Positions 17,205 to 26,724 of a DNA stretch of 64,000 bases are shown in pieces. Positions within the stretch are counted from its first letter, which is position 1, and each line of letters starts with the position of its first letter. Where the stretch lies: positions 3,315,659-3,379,658 of the forward strand of contig CP091278.1 in assembly GCA_021650895.1 (NCBI GenBank), written 5' to 3'. The translations under genes and the position numbers were made by a program. The stretch is from Candidatus Jettenia sp. GTDB lineage: Bacteria > Planctomycetota > Brocadiia > Brocadiales > Brocadiaceae. The notes beneath the pieces are model-generated. The model was not told the origin of the DNA. It was given only the letters and a program-made list of their open reading frames with translations, and ran no database searches.

Positions 17205-19349
17205 TTATCTCTCTTTTCCGCATTTACTCATCATTTTTGCCCTAACCAATCTTATCTCTTCATAGGAGTAGTCGTTTCCAAGTTTTTCTTTTACCGGGGT
17301 CATGAACTTCATGCCTAACTCTGCCAAGGTTTGCTTGATATGCTGCTGTTTTTCAGGGGCTATGAAGCCGTCTATTGAAATATCCTCGCCATCTAAAATG
17401 AGTTTTTCTATATGAGAAACAATGGTGGATAACGCCAGATTCCTTTTTTGTGCAATTTCTTCGAGGGTAAGGTGTTGCCGGTAAAGTTCTAAGGTTGTTT
17501 GCGTAGTGAGAGTTTTTGGCTGTTTTATAGGAAATTCGGGATGTTTATGGATAATTGGTTTCGATTCGATATGGTGTTGTTTACAGTAATCAGTAATTTC
17601 CTTGAGAAAAATCTCTCCGTATTTATGTAATTTTTGTTCCCCAATACCATTTATTTTCCGCAAATCAGGCAAATTTTGAGGATAATAGGTAGACATTTCT
17701 TTAAGACTGGTATCATGGAAGATAATATAAGGGGGCACAAACTCTTTGTCAGCAAGTGTTTTTCTGAGATTTCTTAAACGTTCAAATAAGGTACGATCGT
17801 AATCTCCATCCCTCTCATCCTTCTGAATGTGAAGTGGTTCTTCGGGTTTTGTTAAAAATACCTTTTCGTTGCGTAATAATACTTTTTGACTCTTTTCATT
17901 TAGCTTTAAGACGGGATACTTATCCCCATCAAGTTTTACGTACCCTAATTGAATTAACTCACGGGTAAACGCCTGCCACTGAGATTTTGTATATTCTTTC
18001 CCTACACCGTATGTCTTAATCGTATCGTGCCGGTTCTGCAATACCTTTTTGTTTTTCGAACCTTGCAAGACGTCAATAATGTAATTTACTCCAAATCGTT
18101 CACCTACCCTATAAATGCACGACAATATTTTTTGTGCAGCGATTGTTCCGTCAAATCGTTCCTTTGGCTCCAAACAAACATCACAATTGTTACAATTCGG
18201 TTCATCGAATTTTTCACCAAAATAATCCAGTAATAACTTTCTTCGGCAAATATTGCCCTCACAATAGTTTGTTAGGTCCCTCAACTGTTTGTATGCAATC
18301 AACTTTTCATTTTCATCTATCTTTTGATTAATAAAATACTCTATCTTAAATTTATCCGCGTAACTAAAGAATAAGATACAATCACTTTTTAATCCATCCC
18401 TTCCTGCACGTCCTGTTTCCTGGTAATATCCTTCGATGCTTTTCGGTAAATCATAGTGGATCACATATCGTACATCAGGTTTATCAATGCCCATACCGAA
18501 GGCAATCGTTGCCACGATAATTTCAACATCGTCATGGATGAACCGCTCCTGGTTTTCTGTTCTCACTTCAGCGGGTAAACCTGCATGGTATGGCAGGACG
18601 CGATATCCTTCTGCTTGCAAGCTTGTTGTTAAACTCTCCACGGTTTTACGGCTTTGACAATAGATGATTCCCGAGTCCTTCTTTCGACTTTTCAAATAGT
18701 GAAGTATTTGATGATATGGGTTATCTTTAGGTTTAATCTGGTAATACAGATTTTTCCTATTAAAACTTGCCTTGAAAACCCTGCAATTTGATAACTTCAA
18801 TTGTAAGATAATATCTTTCTGAACGGCAGGTGTAGCGGTAGCTGTCAGGGCCATAACAGGTACTTTGGGGAATTTCTCCTTCAATATCTCTAGCTGACGA
18901 TATTCGGGTCTGAAATCGTGTCCCCATTCTGAAATACAGTGTGATTCATCAATTGCAAACAGGGAGATCTTTAACCCTTGCAAAAACTGCAGAAATTCTG
19001 GCATAAATAATCTTTCTGGTGCAATATACAGAATCTTTATTTCATTATTTAATAAACTTTGCCTTTTTGCATCGATTTCACTATAGCTCAATGAACTATT
19101 AATAAATATTGCCGGGATACCGTTAGCAAGCAATCCATCCACCTGATCCTTCATCAAGGCAATGAGGGGAGAGACGACAATCGTTACACCGCTAAAAAGT
19201 AGGGCGGGCAGTTGATAACATAAGGATTTACCACCTCCTGTCGGCATAAGGACAAAGGCATCTCTTTGTGCCAATACTTCCTTAATAATGTCCTCCTGAA
19301 GGGGGTAAAAGCTTGTATAGCCAAAATATTTTTGTAATGTTTTGTACAT
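17205..19349 (-). CDS. recQ: ATP-dependent DNA helicase RecQ
   Basis: A 3'-5' DNA helicase of recombinational repair, 714 residues. The order is typical: Walker A TGGGKS (37-42), motif II IDESHCISEWGHDFRPEY, motif III LTATATP, motif V VATIAFGMGIDKPDVR and motif VI YYQETGRAGRDG. A zinc-binding segment (CEGNICRR...CNNCDVC, residues ~365-392) is followed by the RQC winged helix and an HRDC domain (residues ~525-600, LADKEFVPPYIIFHDTSLKEM). The end carries an extra helix-turn-helix region (LTLEEIAQKRNLALSTIVSHIEK) as in many Bacteroidetes- and anammox-type RecQ. Intact. The 3' end runs toward the 22-copy tandem array. Confidence 0.96.
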   Translation of the reverse strand: MYKTLQKYFGYTSFYPLQEDIIKEVLAQRDAFVLMPTGGGKSLCYQLPALLFSGVTIVVSPLIALMKDQVDGLLANGIPAIFINSSLSYSEIDAKRQSLLNNEIKILYIAPERLFMPEFLQFLQGLKISLFAIDESHCISEWGHDFRPEYRQLEILKEKFPKVPVMALTATATPAVQKDIILQLKLSNCRVFKASFNRKNLYYQIKPKDNPYHQILHYLKSRKKDSGIIYCQSRKTVESLTTSLQAEGYRVLPYHAGLPAEVRTENQERFIHDDVEIIVATIAFGMGIDKPDVRYVIHYDLPKSIEGYYQETGRAGRDGLKSDCILFFSYADKFKIEYFINQKIDENEKLIAYKQLRDLTNYCEGNICRRKLLLDYFGEKFDEPNCNNCDVCLEPKERFDGTIAAQKILSCIYRVGERFGVNYIIDVLQGSKNKKVLQNRHDTIKTYGVGKEYTKSQWQAFTRELIQLGYVKLDGDKYPVLKLNEKSQKVLLRNEKVFLTKPEEPLHIQKDERDGDYDRTLFERLRNLRKTLADKEFVPPYIIFHDTSLKEMSTYYPQNLPDLRKINGIGEQKLHKYGEIFLKEITDYCKQHHIESKPIIHKHPEFPIKQPKTLTTQTTLELYRQHLTLEEIAQKRNLALSTIVSHIEKLILDGEDISIDGFIAPEKQQHIKQTLAELGMKFMTPVKEKLGNDYSYEEIRLVRAKMMSKCGKER

Positions 19350-19781
19350 ATTTCTTTAGATTATCTGTTTCTAAAACACTCGTATATTTTTCCCCTTTTC
19401 TCAATTACTCGTACATTTCCTCCCTTTTAAAGGGGGATCAAGGGGGATTAAAAGACTGCTCCAGATAAAATTCCTCGCAATGATATAGATAACTTAAGGA
19501 GAAATGCTCCGTTGTTATTCTTTTCCTATTTACGTTACATTAGGTTGGGTTTTAAAAGGCAAAACCCAACGAGTTTTCTTTTACCCACCCCTCAATCCCC
19601 TCCCAAGAGGGGACTTTTATACTCCCCTCTTGAGAGGGGGTTGGGGGTGTGTTCCCTCCCTTTTTGGGAGAGGCTAGGGGTGTGTTCATGGCATAACGAA
19701 AAACTTTGAAATTCCTATACATATACATTAAATTAAGGTTTTGGGATGACCTCTAGTATTATGAATTACCTTGGCAGTGTA
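19350..19781. repeat. Intergenic composite repeats
   Basis: Contains a palindrome CCTCCCTTTTAAAGGGGGATCAAGGG near 19418-19450 (intergenic relative of the units found inside the U32 and AddA genes), a half REP element (TCCTCGCAATGA, ~19472-19484), the flank TAGGTTGGGTTTTAAAAGGC with its inverted copy (19543-19572), and the composite element CCCACCCCTCAATCCCC... at 19583-19687. At 19731-19757 is the 27-base AAATTAAGGTTTTGGGATGA... segment that recurs at 48999-49026. Confidence 0.75.
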
Positions 19782-22433
19782 CTATAGTAAACCTCTTTCA
19801 AAATTTCCGATCAATGAATCTCTTATTTTGCTCGTGTTTTGAATCTTTGAGAATAGAGTATGTATCATATCAGGAGTATAATCCTTATAACATAAATCAA
19901 CCCTGAAATTTGTTTGTCCTGCCTCAAGGAATTTTGGGATATAGTGGATAAGGGAAAATGGCTTTTCATGAATGACTATGGTCTTACATTCATTGTCCAT
20001 TGCTATGAGTTTATCGCCATATTCATTTTCTACAATCACTTGCTTGAAATTACACCGATTTTTTCCAGGACAAGTCCCTTTCTTATGTGCCCAAATGCAG
20101 GTTTCGGAGATGAAGAGCGGAATATCCTGGTAAATAACTATATCTGTATGGGAAGAAAACAGCTTCTGTAAATTATCTTTATCATCTTCGGGTGATAAGG
20201 TGTATTGGTGAAATCCCAATCCTTTCAGTTTTATTGCAGAGAGTGGATTTAGACAATACAAGGGATAATCGGCGTACAATAGGACATCCTTTCCCTCAAA
20301 CAGACCTATTGCTCCCAGGTTTGAAATCTGAAATTGCCTGAATCCTTGAGAGATCAATTCATTGAGAATCTTTTTAAAATATTCATAGGGGATAGATGCA
20401 TTCCCTTTATCTCTCATAATAACAGGAAATGAAAAAATAATCTTATCATGCATTTCCGGTAGTCCCCTTTTCGTAAAAATCTCATAAACTCTCTCTTTTA
20501 CAAAGGGGGATTGGGAAGGATTATCGTTTGTGAAGATTTTATCTGTTAGTAAGATGTATATCTTATACATTTTTTCTAACGGTATGTAGTTCAAATAATC
20601 CAGGGTATCAACTTTGATAGATAGCTTTATTCCATTTTCAGAAATAATGCTTTGTGAATATGCCTTTTTAGCTGTAGCACTATCGGGAATACCTCTTAAT
20701 CCCCCTGAGTCCCCCTTTAGAAAAGGGAGAAAGGGTGAATGTTTTAGAAAAGGGGGATTGGGAGGATTTAAGGAGATATTGCTGTTCGAGGTATTGAATT
20801 TGGTAATGGTATCCTTTATCCACTCCTTTATGTTTTCACCTCTGTACTCCCTATTCTTCATCCATGTTGCTGATAAATTTTTGAGATAATCTCTTCGAAT
20901 ATCATTTAATATACTGAGCGGGACAAATAAATCCTCGGAGATATCGGCATGCATGCTGGCTAATCTAAATGGCGTCCCACCTGAACGGGAAAAGCAGCTT
21001 TTTATATCTTCCTCTTGAATTATCTTATGGATTCCTTTCTCCAGATTTATAGGATAGTTCTTAGTATACGGGACGCTCTGTACAACTCCTTGTATGCTAA
21101 TACCATCTGGCCTTATTCTTACTTCGAGATCGGCTGGTATCTGAGAAGGTGCGAGTTTTTTCGGCATCTTTGGAGAAAACATCTCATGAACCTTTTGGGA
21201 AGAAAGTAGATAGAGCTTTGCGCCTTGTCTATAGTAGTGTTCGGTAGTAATCGCAGCAATATCACCTGCCTTTATACTAAATACCCTTTTCCCTTTCATC
21301 ACGATAGTCTTAACAGGTAGCAATGTCGGTTTTGCCAAATCATTCTCAAAAACCTGTAACAGATCTCTTACACCAATCTCCGCATCTGCTTTTATGGTAA
21401 GGTATCCATTTCCCGATTGTATTACTTCACCGGCGTAAGATCCGATATTTGCAGGATATGATGAGTTAATCATATCTGCCGCCTTTACCGGACCATTCCT
21501 TATAATTTTTCCATTTTTATGATCACTTTCTCTCAGTAAATACGAATGGGTTGTTTCCCGGCTAAAAACGGTTTTTATGCGACGAACAGCAGCATCGTAG
21601 TCATATAATTTACCATCAATGGCCTGTCGGTAAGCATGTGTTACTACGGCAACATATTCTGGTGATTTCATACGTCCTTCAATTTTACATGAATGGACAC
21701 CTGCATGTATCAGATTGCTTATGTGAGGAAGTGTAAGAAGGTCCTTCATAGAAAAAAAATATCCACCTTTATTCTGTTGATCCTTGTAATACATCCTGCA
21801 TGGCTGTGCGCAGCGCCCACGATTTCCGCTTCGGCCACCTATCATACTGCTGAAGAAGCATAATCCTGAATAGGAGTAACAAAGCGCCCCGTGGATAAAG
21901 ACCTCTATCTCTAAGGAGGTATTTTGTGAGATATGATTAATCTCATCCATTGATAATTCCCGGGCCAGGACGATACGTTTAAACCCCATCTTCTCCAGTT
22001 GTTTGACTCCGGCAATAGTATGAATGGCCATTTGTGTGCTGGCATGAACGGTAAATTGGGGGAATTGGGATTGTATTAAAGAGAGGAGTCCCAGATCCTG
22101 GAGGATGATAGCATCAGGTTGCAGTCCTTCCAATGCGATTAAATAATCCACAACCTTATCCAATTCGTTGGTTTTGATCAAGGTATTCAGGGCTATATAA
22201 ACCTTGATATGCCTTTCATGTGCATAAGCAATGACCTTGCTGGCATTGTCTATGCTAAAGTTTTCTGCACTGGCACGGGCGCTAAAGTCATTGAGACCCA
22301 GGTAAACGGCATCGGCTCCATTCTCAACAGCAGCAAAAAAACATTCCATAGTACCGGCAGGAGATAATAGCTCGGGCTTTTTTCGTTGAGATTGTGGATA
22401 AGATGATAGGGAGTGGGAATTGTTCTTTATCAT
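19782..22433 (-). CDS. U32 family peptidase / RlhA-type RNA hydroxylation protein
   Basis: An 883-residue U32 protein; relatives RlhA and TrhP take part in hydroxylation of 23S rRNA or tRNA, while others were named collagenase-like. The N-terminal TIM-barrel (residues ~15-300) has PELLSPAGTMECFFAAVENG, DAVYLG and the U32 signature (ALCYSYSGLCFFSSMIGGRS then GNRGRCAQPCR). A DUF3656-like middle and a Cys-rich end (CIWAHKKGTCPGKNRC) follow, and these Cys could bind an Fe-S cluster. Two stretches do not belong to the family: residues ~553-580 (NPPNPPFLKHSPFLPFLKG) and ~637-658 (NPSQSPFVKERV). Both are translations of the genome's CCCCCTTT/AAAGGGGG palindromes inserted in frame. The ORF stays open, so the protein is probably made. 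Monocistronic. Confidence 0.88.
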   Translation of the reverse strand: MIKNNSHSLSSYPQSQRKKPELLSPAGTMECFFAAVENGADAVYLGLNDFSARASAENFSIDNASKVIAYAHERHIKVYIALNTLIKTNELDKVVDYLIALEGLQPDAIILQDLGLLSLIQSQFPQFTVHASTQMAIHTIAGVKQLEKMGFKRIVLARELSMDEINHISQNTSLEIEVFIHGALCYSYSGLCFFSSMIGGRSGNRGRCAQPCRMYYKDQQNKGGYFFSMKDLLTLPHISNLIHAGVHSCKIEGRMKSPEYVAVVTHAYRQAIDGKLYDYDAAVRRIKTVFSRETTHSYLLRESDHKNGKIIRNGPVKAADMINSSYPANIGSYAGEVIQSGNGYLTIKADAEIGVRDLLQVFENDLAKPTLLPVKTIVMKGKRVFSIKAGDIAAITTEHYYRQGAKLYLLSSQKVHEMFSPKMPKKLAPSQIPADLEVRIRPDGISIQGVVQSVPYTKNYPINLEKGIHKIIQEEDIKSCFSRSGGTPFRLASMHADISEDLFVPLSILNDIRRDYLKNLSATWMKNREYRGENIKEWIKDTITKFNTSNSNISLNPPNPPFLKHSPFLPFLKGDSGGLRGIPDSATAKKAYSQSIISENGIKLSIKVDTLDYLNYIPLEKMYKIYILLTDKIFTNDNPSQSPFVKERVYEIFTKRGLPEMHDKIIFSFPVIMRDKGNASIPYEYFKKILNELISQGFRQFQISNLGAIGLFEGKDVLLYADYPLYCLNPLSAIKLKGLGFHQYTLSPEDDKDNLQKLFSSHTDIVIYQDIPLFISETCIWAHKKGTCPGKNRCNFKQVIVENEYGDKLIAMDNECKTIVIHEKPFSLIHYIPKFLEAGQTNFRVDLCYKDYTPDMIHTLFSKIQNTSKIRDSLIGNFERGLL
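20460..20524. repeat. In-frame palindromic element in the U32 gene (second unit)
   Basis: CCCCTTTTCGTAAA ... TTTACAAAGGGGGATTGGGAAGGATT; its arms pair. On the coding strand it gives NPSQSPFVKERVYEIF. Same sequence style as 20694-20776 and the AddA inserts. Confidence 0.65.
20694..20776. repeat. In-frame palindromic element in the U32 gene (first unit)
   Basis: CTTAATCCCCCTGAGTCCCCC ... AAAAGGGGGATTGGGAGGATT, an imperfect palindrome of about 83 bases. Translated in the gene frame it gives NPPNPPFLKHSPFLPFLKG, matching the inserts in the AddA-like gene (NPPPFLKGDQGGLKE). Confidence 0.75.
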
Positions 22434-22565
22434 GATTATGCAATCTTTACATGTAAATCAAATATCGATAACCACAGATCTTACAATTACGCGGATATAT
22501 AAAAATTTAAGAGGTACCAGAGAAGATTTATTTACCGTGTAAAAATGCATAGTGAAATTGTGGTC

Positions 22566-22736
22566 TTACTTAAAAATATCTTTGTTTAACGCTTCATACA
22601 AGGCAATCTGCTCTTCCACGCTTAATTGTCTGGCCTTATGCTTGTTACACAAACACATGGAACAGCGTTCATCACTGCAAAACTGACAACTAAAACAGTC
22701 GTCACATGGGTATTTTTTGTCTTTACACTTACTCAT
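22566..22736 (-). CDS. Small Cys-rich protein (56 aa)
   Basis: A 56-codon ORF starting ATG at 22736 and ending TAA at 22566-22568. The sequence begins MSKCKDKKYPCDDCFSCQFC and continues SDERCSMCLCNKHKARQLSV, then an acidic/helical tail. Eight Cys occur in the first 30 residues (C4, C11, C14, C17, C20, C25, C28, C30), spaced like a zinc- or Fe-S-binding knuckle. No Shine-Dalgarno sequence is obvious. The dense, regularly spaced cysteines argue that it is real. It precedes the U32 gene in the same direction with a gap of about 130 bases, so the two could be co-transcribed. Function unknown. Confidence 0.65.
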   Translation of the reverse strand: MSKCKDKKYPCDDCFSCQFCSDERCSMCLCNKHKARQLSVEEQIALYEALNKDIFK

Positions 22737-22986
22737 TTTTCTATAAGAGGAGTAGTCTTGTTTTAAAATGCGATAATTATCTTATTTATAAGTATAGAAA
22801 ATTTATGGGATATTCAAAAGATAAATCGTAAATTATTATGGCAATAAAAGGCATCTTTGGTAAATCTTACTTCTGAAGGATCTCGTTATTGACTGATATT
22901 GAGAATGTTATATAATTGGAAATAGTATACAATAGTTCTTGAAGATAACTCTTTTCATAATTTAAATTTACTGAAAAACATGAAAA

Positions 22987-23832
22987 ATGAAGCTTGGCAA
23001 ATTTGAAATCTATCCGGTTAATGATGGTTACTTTTATCTCGATGGTGGGGCAGTTTTTGGTGTTGTACCCCGTGTCTTATGGGAAAAGATGTATCTGCCT
23101 GATGAAAAAAACAGGATACAGCTTGCTCTCCATTGCCCTTTGGTTGTAACGAAGAAATATAATATCCTTATCGACACAGGAGTTGGAACAAGGCATGATG
23201 AAAAATTTTGCAAGATTTACGGTATTGATAAAAAATCCAACCTGCTGGAATCTTTATATCGTTTTGGATATCAACCGAGAAATATCGATCTCGTTATTAA
23301 TACCCATCTCCATTTTGATCATGCCGGTGGAAATACAACCTTTAATGAACAGGGTGAAATTACTCCCACATTTCCAAAAGCGAAATATCTCATTCAAAAA
23401 GGGGAGATGGAAGCAGCCCTGGATGTCAATGAAAGGACAAAGGCAAGTTATATAAAGGAGGATTTTCTTCCTATAGGCGATTCTAAGTATCTTACCTTGA
23501 TAGATGATGAGATTGCAGAAATTGATAAAGGGATTTCACTGGTAAGAATTGGGGGACATACCCGTTATCATCAATGTGTAAAAATGGAATCCGAAGGGAA
23601 GATTGCTTTCTTTCTGGCTGATCTCATTCCCACGATTGCACATCTCCGTTATCCTTATATTTCTGCATACGATTTATTTCCTTTAGAAACCCTGCAGCAG
23701 AAGAAAAACATAATAAAACAGGCATTTGATGAACAGTGGCTTCTGATCTTCCAACACGATCCTAAAGTTCGGATGGGCTATCTTAAGAAAGTGGATGATC
23801 GATTCGATATTGAAGAAGTAAAGATATATTAA
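22987..23832 (+). CDS. MBL-fold metallo-hydrolase
   Basis: A 281-residue metallo-beta-lactamase-fold hydrolase with the zinc motif NTHLHFDHAGGNT (HxHxDH), later GGHTRYHQCV (His), FFLADLIPT (bridging Asp) and the terminal FQHDPK (His). All metal ligands are present. It resembles the lactonase/quinol-type subfamily of small MBL enzymes; the substrate cannot be read from sequence. The ATG at 22987 was chosen because an ATG seven bases earlier is out of frame and closes at once. Flanked on the right by a repeat cluster. Confidence 0.9.
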   Translation: MKLGKFEIYPVNDGYFYLDGGAVFGVVPRVLWEKMYLPDEKNRIQLALHCPLVVTKKYNILIDTGVGTRHDEKFCKIYGIDKKSNLLESLYRFGYQPRNIDLVINTHLHFDHAGGNTTFNEQGEITPTFPKAKYLIQKGEMEAALDVNERTKASYIKEDFLPIGDSKYLTLIDDEIAEIDKGISLVRIGGHTRYHQCVKMESEGKIAFFLADLIPTIAHLRYPYISAYDLFPLETLQQKKNIIKQAFDEQWLLIFQHDPKVRMGYLKKVDDRFDIEEVKIY

Positions 23833-24347
23833 TATTTAGGAACGTAAACCGTTTTTCAGGATGTCTGGTAGTGAAGTCGTTAGATTTTTGCCTTTTAAAC
23901 CAAATATAATATTTAGGAATTTCAATTCCGTAGGACAACCCTTCAGAGTTGTCCGGCAAGGCTGAAGCCTCGTCCTACATCTCCGCTTTTTCATGAGCCG
24001 CTGCCAAAGGCAGCCTAATTAAATGTTTAGGAATTTCAATGTTTTGTTGTAGGGGCAGGTTTAAAACCTGCCCTCTACACCGGTGTTATAAAAAGTCGCC
24101 GAAGGTCTTATGTAATGTTAAGGAAATTCAAAGTTTCTCATGATGCCGTTAACACGCCCTTACCCCAATTGGAGAGACGCAAGATGTTGCGTCTCTCCAG
24201 GGGAATGAACCCACCCCTAAATCCCCTCCCGAGAGGGGACTTTTTATTCCCCTCTTGGGAGGGGTTGGGGGTGGGTAAAAAAGAACAGTCGTTGGGTTTT
24301 ACCTTCTAAAACCCAGCCTAACTTAATACCTTTGATAAGGAGAAGAT
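23833..24347. repeat. Intergenic repeat cluster upstream of mgtC
   Basis: Contains the palindromes GTAGGACAACCC...TCGTCCTAC (23930-23979) and GTAGGGGCAGG...CCTGCCCTCTAC (~24043-24077), the tag GTCGCCGAAGG, a GAGACGCAAGATGTTGCGTCTC hairpin (~24174-24197) and a composite CCCACCCCTAAATCCCC... element (24210-24276). It ends with the flank GTTGGGTTTTACCTTCTAAAACCCAGCC. No gene. These repeats occupy the whole leader of the mgtC-like gene. Confidence 0.8.
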
Positions 24348-25064
24348 ATGTCTCACATTATTATAGAAAATATTTTAAATATTATAGAAAATCTTGATGC
24401 TTCTGTTGGAAAACTTCTGCTATCGGCTTTTTTGGGTGGTATCCTCGGGTGGGAAAGGGAGCGACGGGGACGTCCGGCAGGATTACGGACCCATATTCTG
24501 GTGTGCGTAGGTGTAACCTTGATGATGTTAGTCTCCGAGCATATTTTTGAAAAATACAGAGCGTATACTGTCGACTCCGTTATACGGGTTGATCCTGCCA
24601 GGATTGCTGCTCAGGTGCTAACAGGTATTGGCTTCCTGGGAGCCGGCACTATTATGAAGTTTAGAACATCGGTTAGAGGTTTAACAACGGCTGCATCCTT
24701 ATGGGTTGTGGCAGGCATCGGTTTAGCAGTAGGAAGTGGTTACTATATGCCCGCTATGCTCACCACCGTTTTGGCTCTTTTTTCATTATTATTGTTGCCA
24801 CTTTTCGATTGGAATATCAAGAACGATAAATACAAAACGCTTCGGCTTTATATATCAGGTTCTGGCCCGCTTTTTACATCGATTACGGAGATATTAAACA
24901 GGAACTCCATGCAATTACAAAATTACGGGTATGAGAGAGACCTTGTGAAAAATGAGATTCTCTATAATATTAGTGTGAAGTTTAGAGAAGATGCATCAGT
25001 CTCGAAGGTTTCTGATGAAATTATAGAGTCAATTAAGGAAATTCGGAAATTTGGTTGGGAATAG
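24348..25064 (+). CDS. MgtC/SapB family membrane protein
   Basis: A 238-residue inner-membrane protein of the MgtC family. The hallmark GGILGWERERRGRPAGLRTH is at residues ~29-48. Four to five hydrophobic segments follow: VGVTLMMLV, VLTGIGFLGAGTIM, TTAASLWVVAGIGLAVGSGYY and MLTTVLALFSLLLLPLF. The C-terminal ~80 residues form a soluble ACT-like domain, as in full-length MgtC. Characterised members affect Mg2+ limitation survival and F-ATPase; the role here is not known. AAGGAGAAG upstream fits the ATG. No M-box-type leader is seen, since the upstream region is filled with repeats. Confidence 0.92.
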   Translation: MSHIIIENILNIIENLDASVGKLLLSAFLGGILGWERERRGRPAGLRTHILVCVGVTLMMLVSEHIFEKYRAYTVDSVIRVDPARIAAQVLTGIGFLGAGTIMKFRTSVRGLTTAASLWVVAGIGLAVGSGYYMPAMLTTVLALFSLLLLPLFDWNIKNDKYKTLRLYISGSGPLFTSITEILNRNSMQLQNYGYERDLVKNEILYNISVKFREDASVSKVSDEIIESIKEIRKFGWE

Positions 25065-25102
25065 GTGCCCTTTAATTATCTAAATATCTGTCCAATAAAC
25101 AT

Positions 25103-25131
25103 TTGACAATATACAACCTATTTGATATATT
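25103..25131 (+). promoter_or_regulatory. Promoter of the TPR lipoprotein gene
   Basis: TTGACA (25103-25108), 17-bp spacer, TATATT (25126-25131). A transcript would have a leader of about 170 bases before the ATG at 25307. Confidence 0.6.
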
Positions 25132-25306
25132 TCCCGTAAAATCGGATTGCCCGAAGTTGTGGCAAGGTATGATTTTCCATGCTTTTTATCTTAAAAGAAT
25201 GAAAAAAGAGGGAGATGGTTACTAAAGACTTTTATGGGACATAAGTGTTTGAAGTCCGTTATACATAATTTATTTATCGATAACAGTTTTCATAGGAGAC
25301 TCTGTA

Positions 25307-26563
25307 ATGATAAAGAATCTAGTATCGCCATTCAGGGTACCGATATTAATGGCAGTATTAGTTTCTGGAGGTGTATACGGATGTTCTAAGGTTGATATGC
25401 CCGATGAGGTTATACTCGCATACCAAAAGGCCATTCATATTAACCCCAACTTGGCTGAAGCACACTATAATCTGGGGATGGCTTATAATAATAGAACTAT
25501 GGCGAATGAGGCGATTGCAGAGTTAAAGAAGACAGTCGAGATCGACCCAACCTGTAAGGATGCATTTTTCCAACTTGGTTTGCTCTATATGAATAAGGGC
25601 CTTTGGGAAGAAGCGGTAGCCGCGCTTCAATCTGTGGTGCAATTAGATCCTAATCATGAATTGGCGTATAGCAAACTAGGCGATATCTATAGATCCAAAA
25701 AGATGTTTCGTGAAGCAGTTCAGGAGTATAAAAAAGTATTAGATATTAATCCACAAGATGCCGTTACTCACTATCATCTGGGATTAGCCTATGTAGGTGA
25801 AAATGAGAAAGAAGAGGCCATCTGTGCATTTATGGCGGCTATTGTGATTAATCCTAATTATACGGATGCCCATTTTTGTCTGGGACAGGTTTACTTAGAT
25901 ATGAAACTGCTGGACGAGGCATTATCTGAATTTAAAAAAGTTACCGATATCAATCCTCATCATGCCCTGGCACATTATCATCTTGGCTTAACCTATTATG
26001 CGAAAGGCGCTACTGATAATGCAATGAATGCCTACAAGAAATCGATAGAAATTGACCCTAAGAATCCCAAGGTGCATTATAATCTGGGAATCGTTTATGC
26101 TGACGAGCGATTATTTGACAATGCTATTGAAGAATTTAGTACGGTGGTGAAACTTGACTCTGATGACGCAGAAGCCCATTACAGGCTTGGTAAGGCATAT
26201 GCTGATAAGCGGGTGTTGGCTAAGGCTATAGCTTCAGTTCAAAAGGCAGCGGCGGCACATTACAATATCCAGAATCCTTATTCAGATAAAAGGGCTCTTG
26301 ATGAAGCAATTATCTCATTACAAAAGTCTATAGAGGTAAATCCTTACGATCCATCCGTATACTTTGATCTTGGCAGTGCATACTCACAAAGCAAGGTTCT
26401 TGACGAGGCTGCGAAAGCACTCGAAGAAACGATTAGAATTGATCCCAATTTTGCAAAAGCACATTATGGTTTAGGTATGATCTACAAGCGAAAGGGCATG
26501 GAAGAAGAGGCACATCGGGAGTTTTCAATATATCAAAAATTAACAGGACAGTGTAATAAGTAA
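25307..26563 (+). CDS. TPR-repeat lipoprotein
   Basis: A 418-residue protein with a lipoprotein signal (MAVLVSGGVYGC, Cys26), then about ten 34-residue tetratricopeptide repeats filling the mature part, each with the pattern LAEAHYNLGMAY...A...IDPN. One repeat near residue 305 is shortened (KAAAAHYNIQNPYSDKRAL), so the register slips there, suggesting loss of part of a unit. It is expected to be a membrane-anchored scaffold in the periplasm, as in TPR proteins of outer-membrane or glycan assembly; no partner is visible nearby. It has its own promoter at 25103-25131 and AGGAGA before the ATG. Confidence 0.88.
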   Translation: MIKNLVSPFRVPILMAVLVSGGVYGCSKVDMPDEVILAYQKAIHINPNLAEAHYNLGMAYNNRTMANEAIAELKKTVEIDPTCKDAFFQLGLLYMNKGLWEEAVAALQSVVQLDPNHELAYSKLGDIYRSKKMFREAVQEYKKVLDINPQDAVTHYHLGLAYVGENEKEEAICAFMAAIVINPNYTDAHFCLGQVYLDMKLLDEALSEFKKVTDINPHHALAHYHLGLTYYAKGATDNAMNAYKKSIEIDPKNPKVHYNLGIVYADERLFDNAIEEFSTVVKLDSDDAEAHYRLGKAYADKRVLAKAIASVQKAAAAHYNIQNPYSDKRALDEAIISLQKSIEVNPYDPSVYFDLGSAYSQSKVLDEAAKALEETIRIDPNFAKAHYGLGMIYKRKGMEEEAHREFSIYQKLTGQCNK

Positions 26564-26724
26564 ATTGTGGAACTGTTTACCAGCATAATAACTATTGGTA
26601 CTGTTCATGATAAAGAATGTACAAGGGAATTACGAAAAAGAGTGAGTAAAATCCTCTTTTTCCTTTGAATAAAACTTAATAGAATGTTTATTCTCTGAGA
26701 AATGTAATAGTATATATCTAGCCG

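Noticed and set aside
17017-17223. Minus-strand 68-residue reading frame over the end of the tandem array
   Set aside because: Its C-terminus is only translated repeat units and it overlaps the end of recQ; no ribosome-binding site.
19731-19757. Attachment site shared with 48999-49026
   Set aside because: The 27-base identity (AAATTAAGGTTTTGGGATGA start) is real, but no integrase or tRNA lies near either copy; kept only as an unexplained short repeat.
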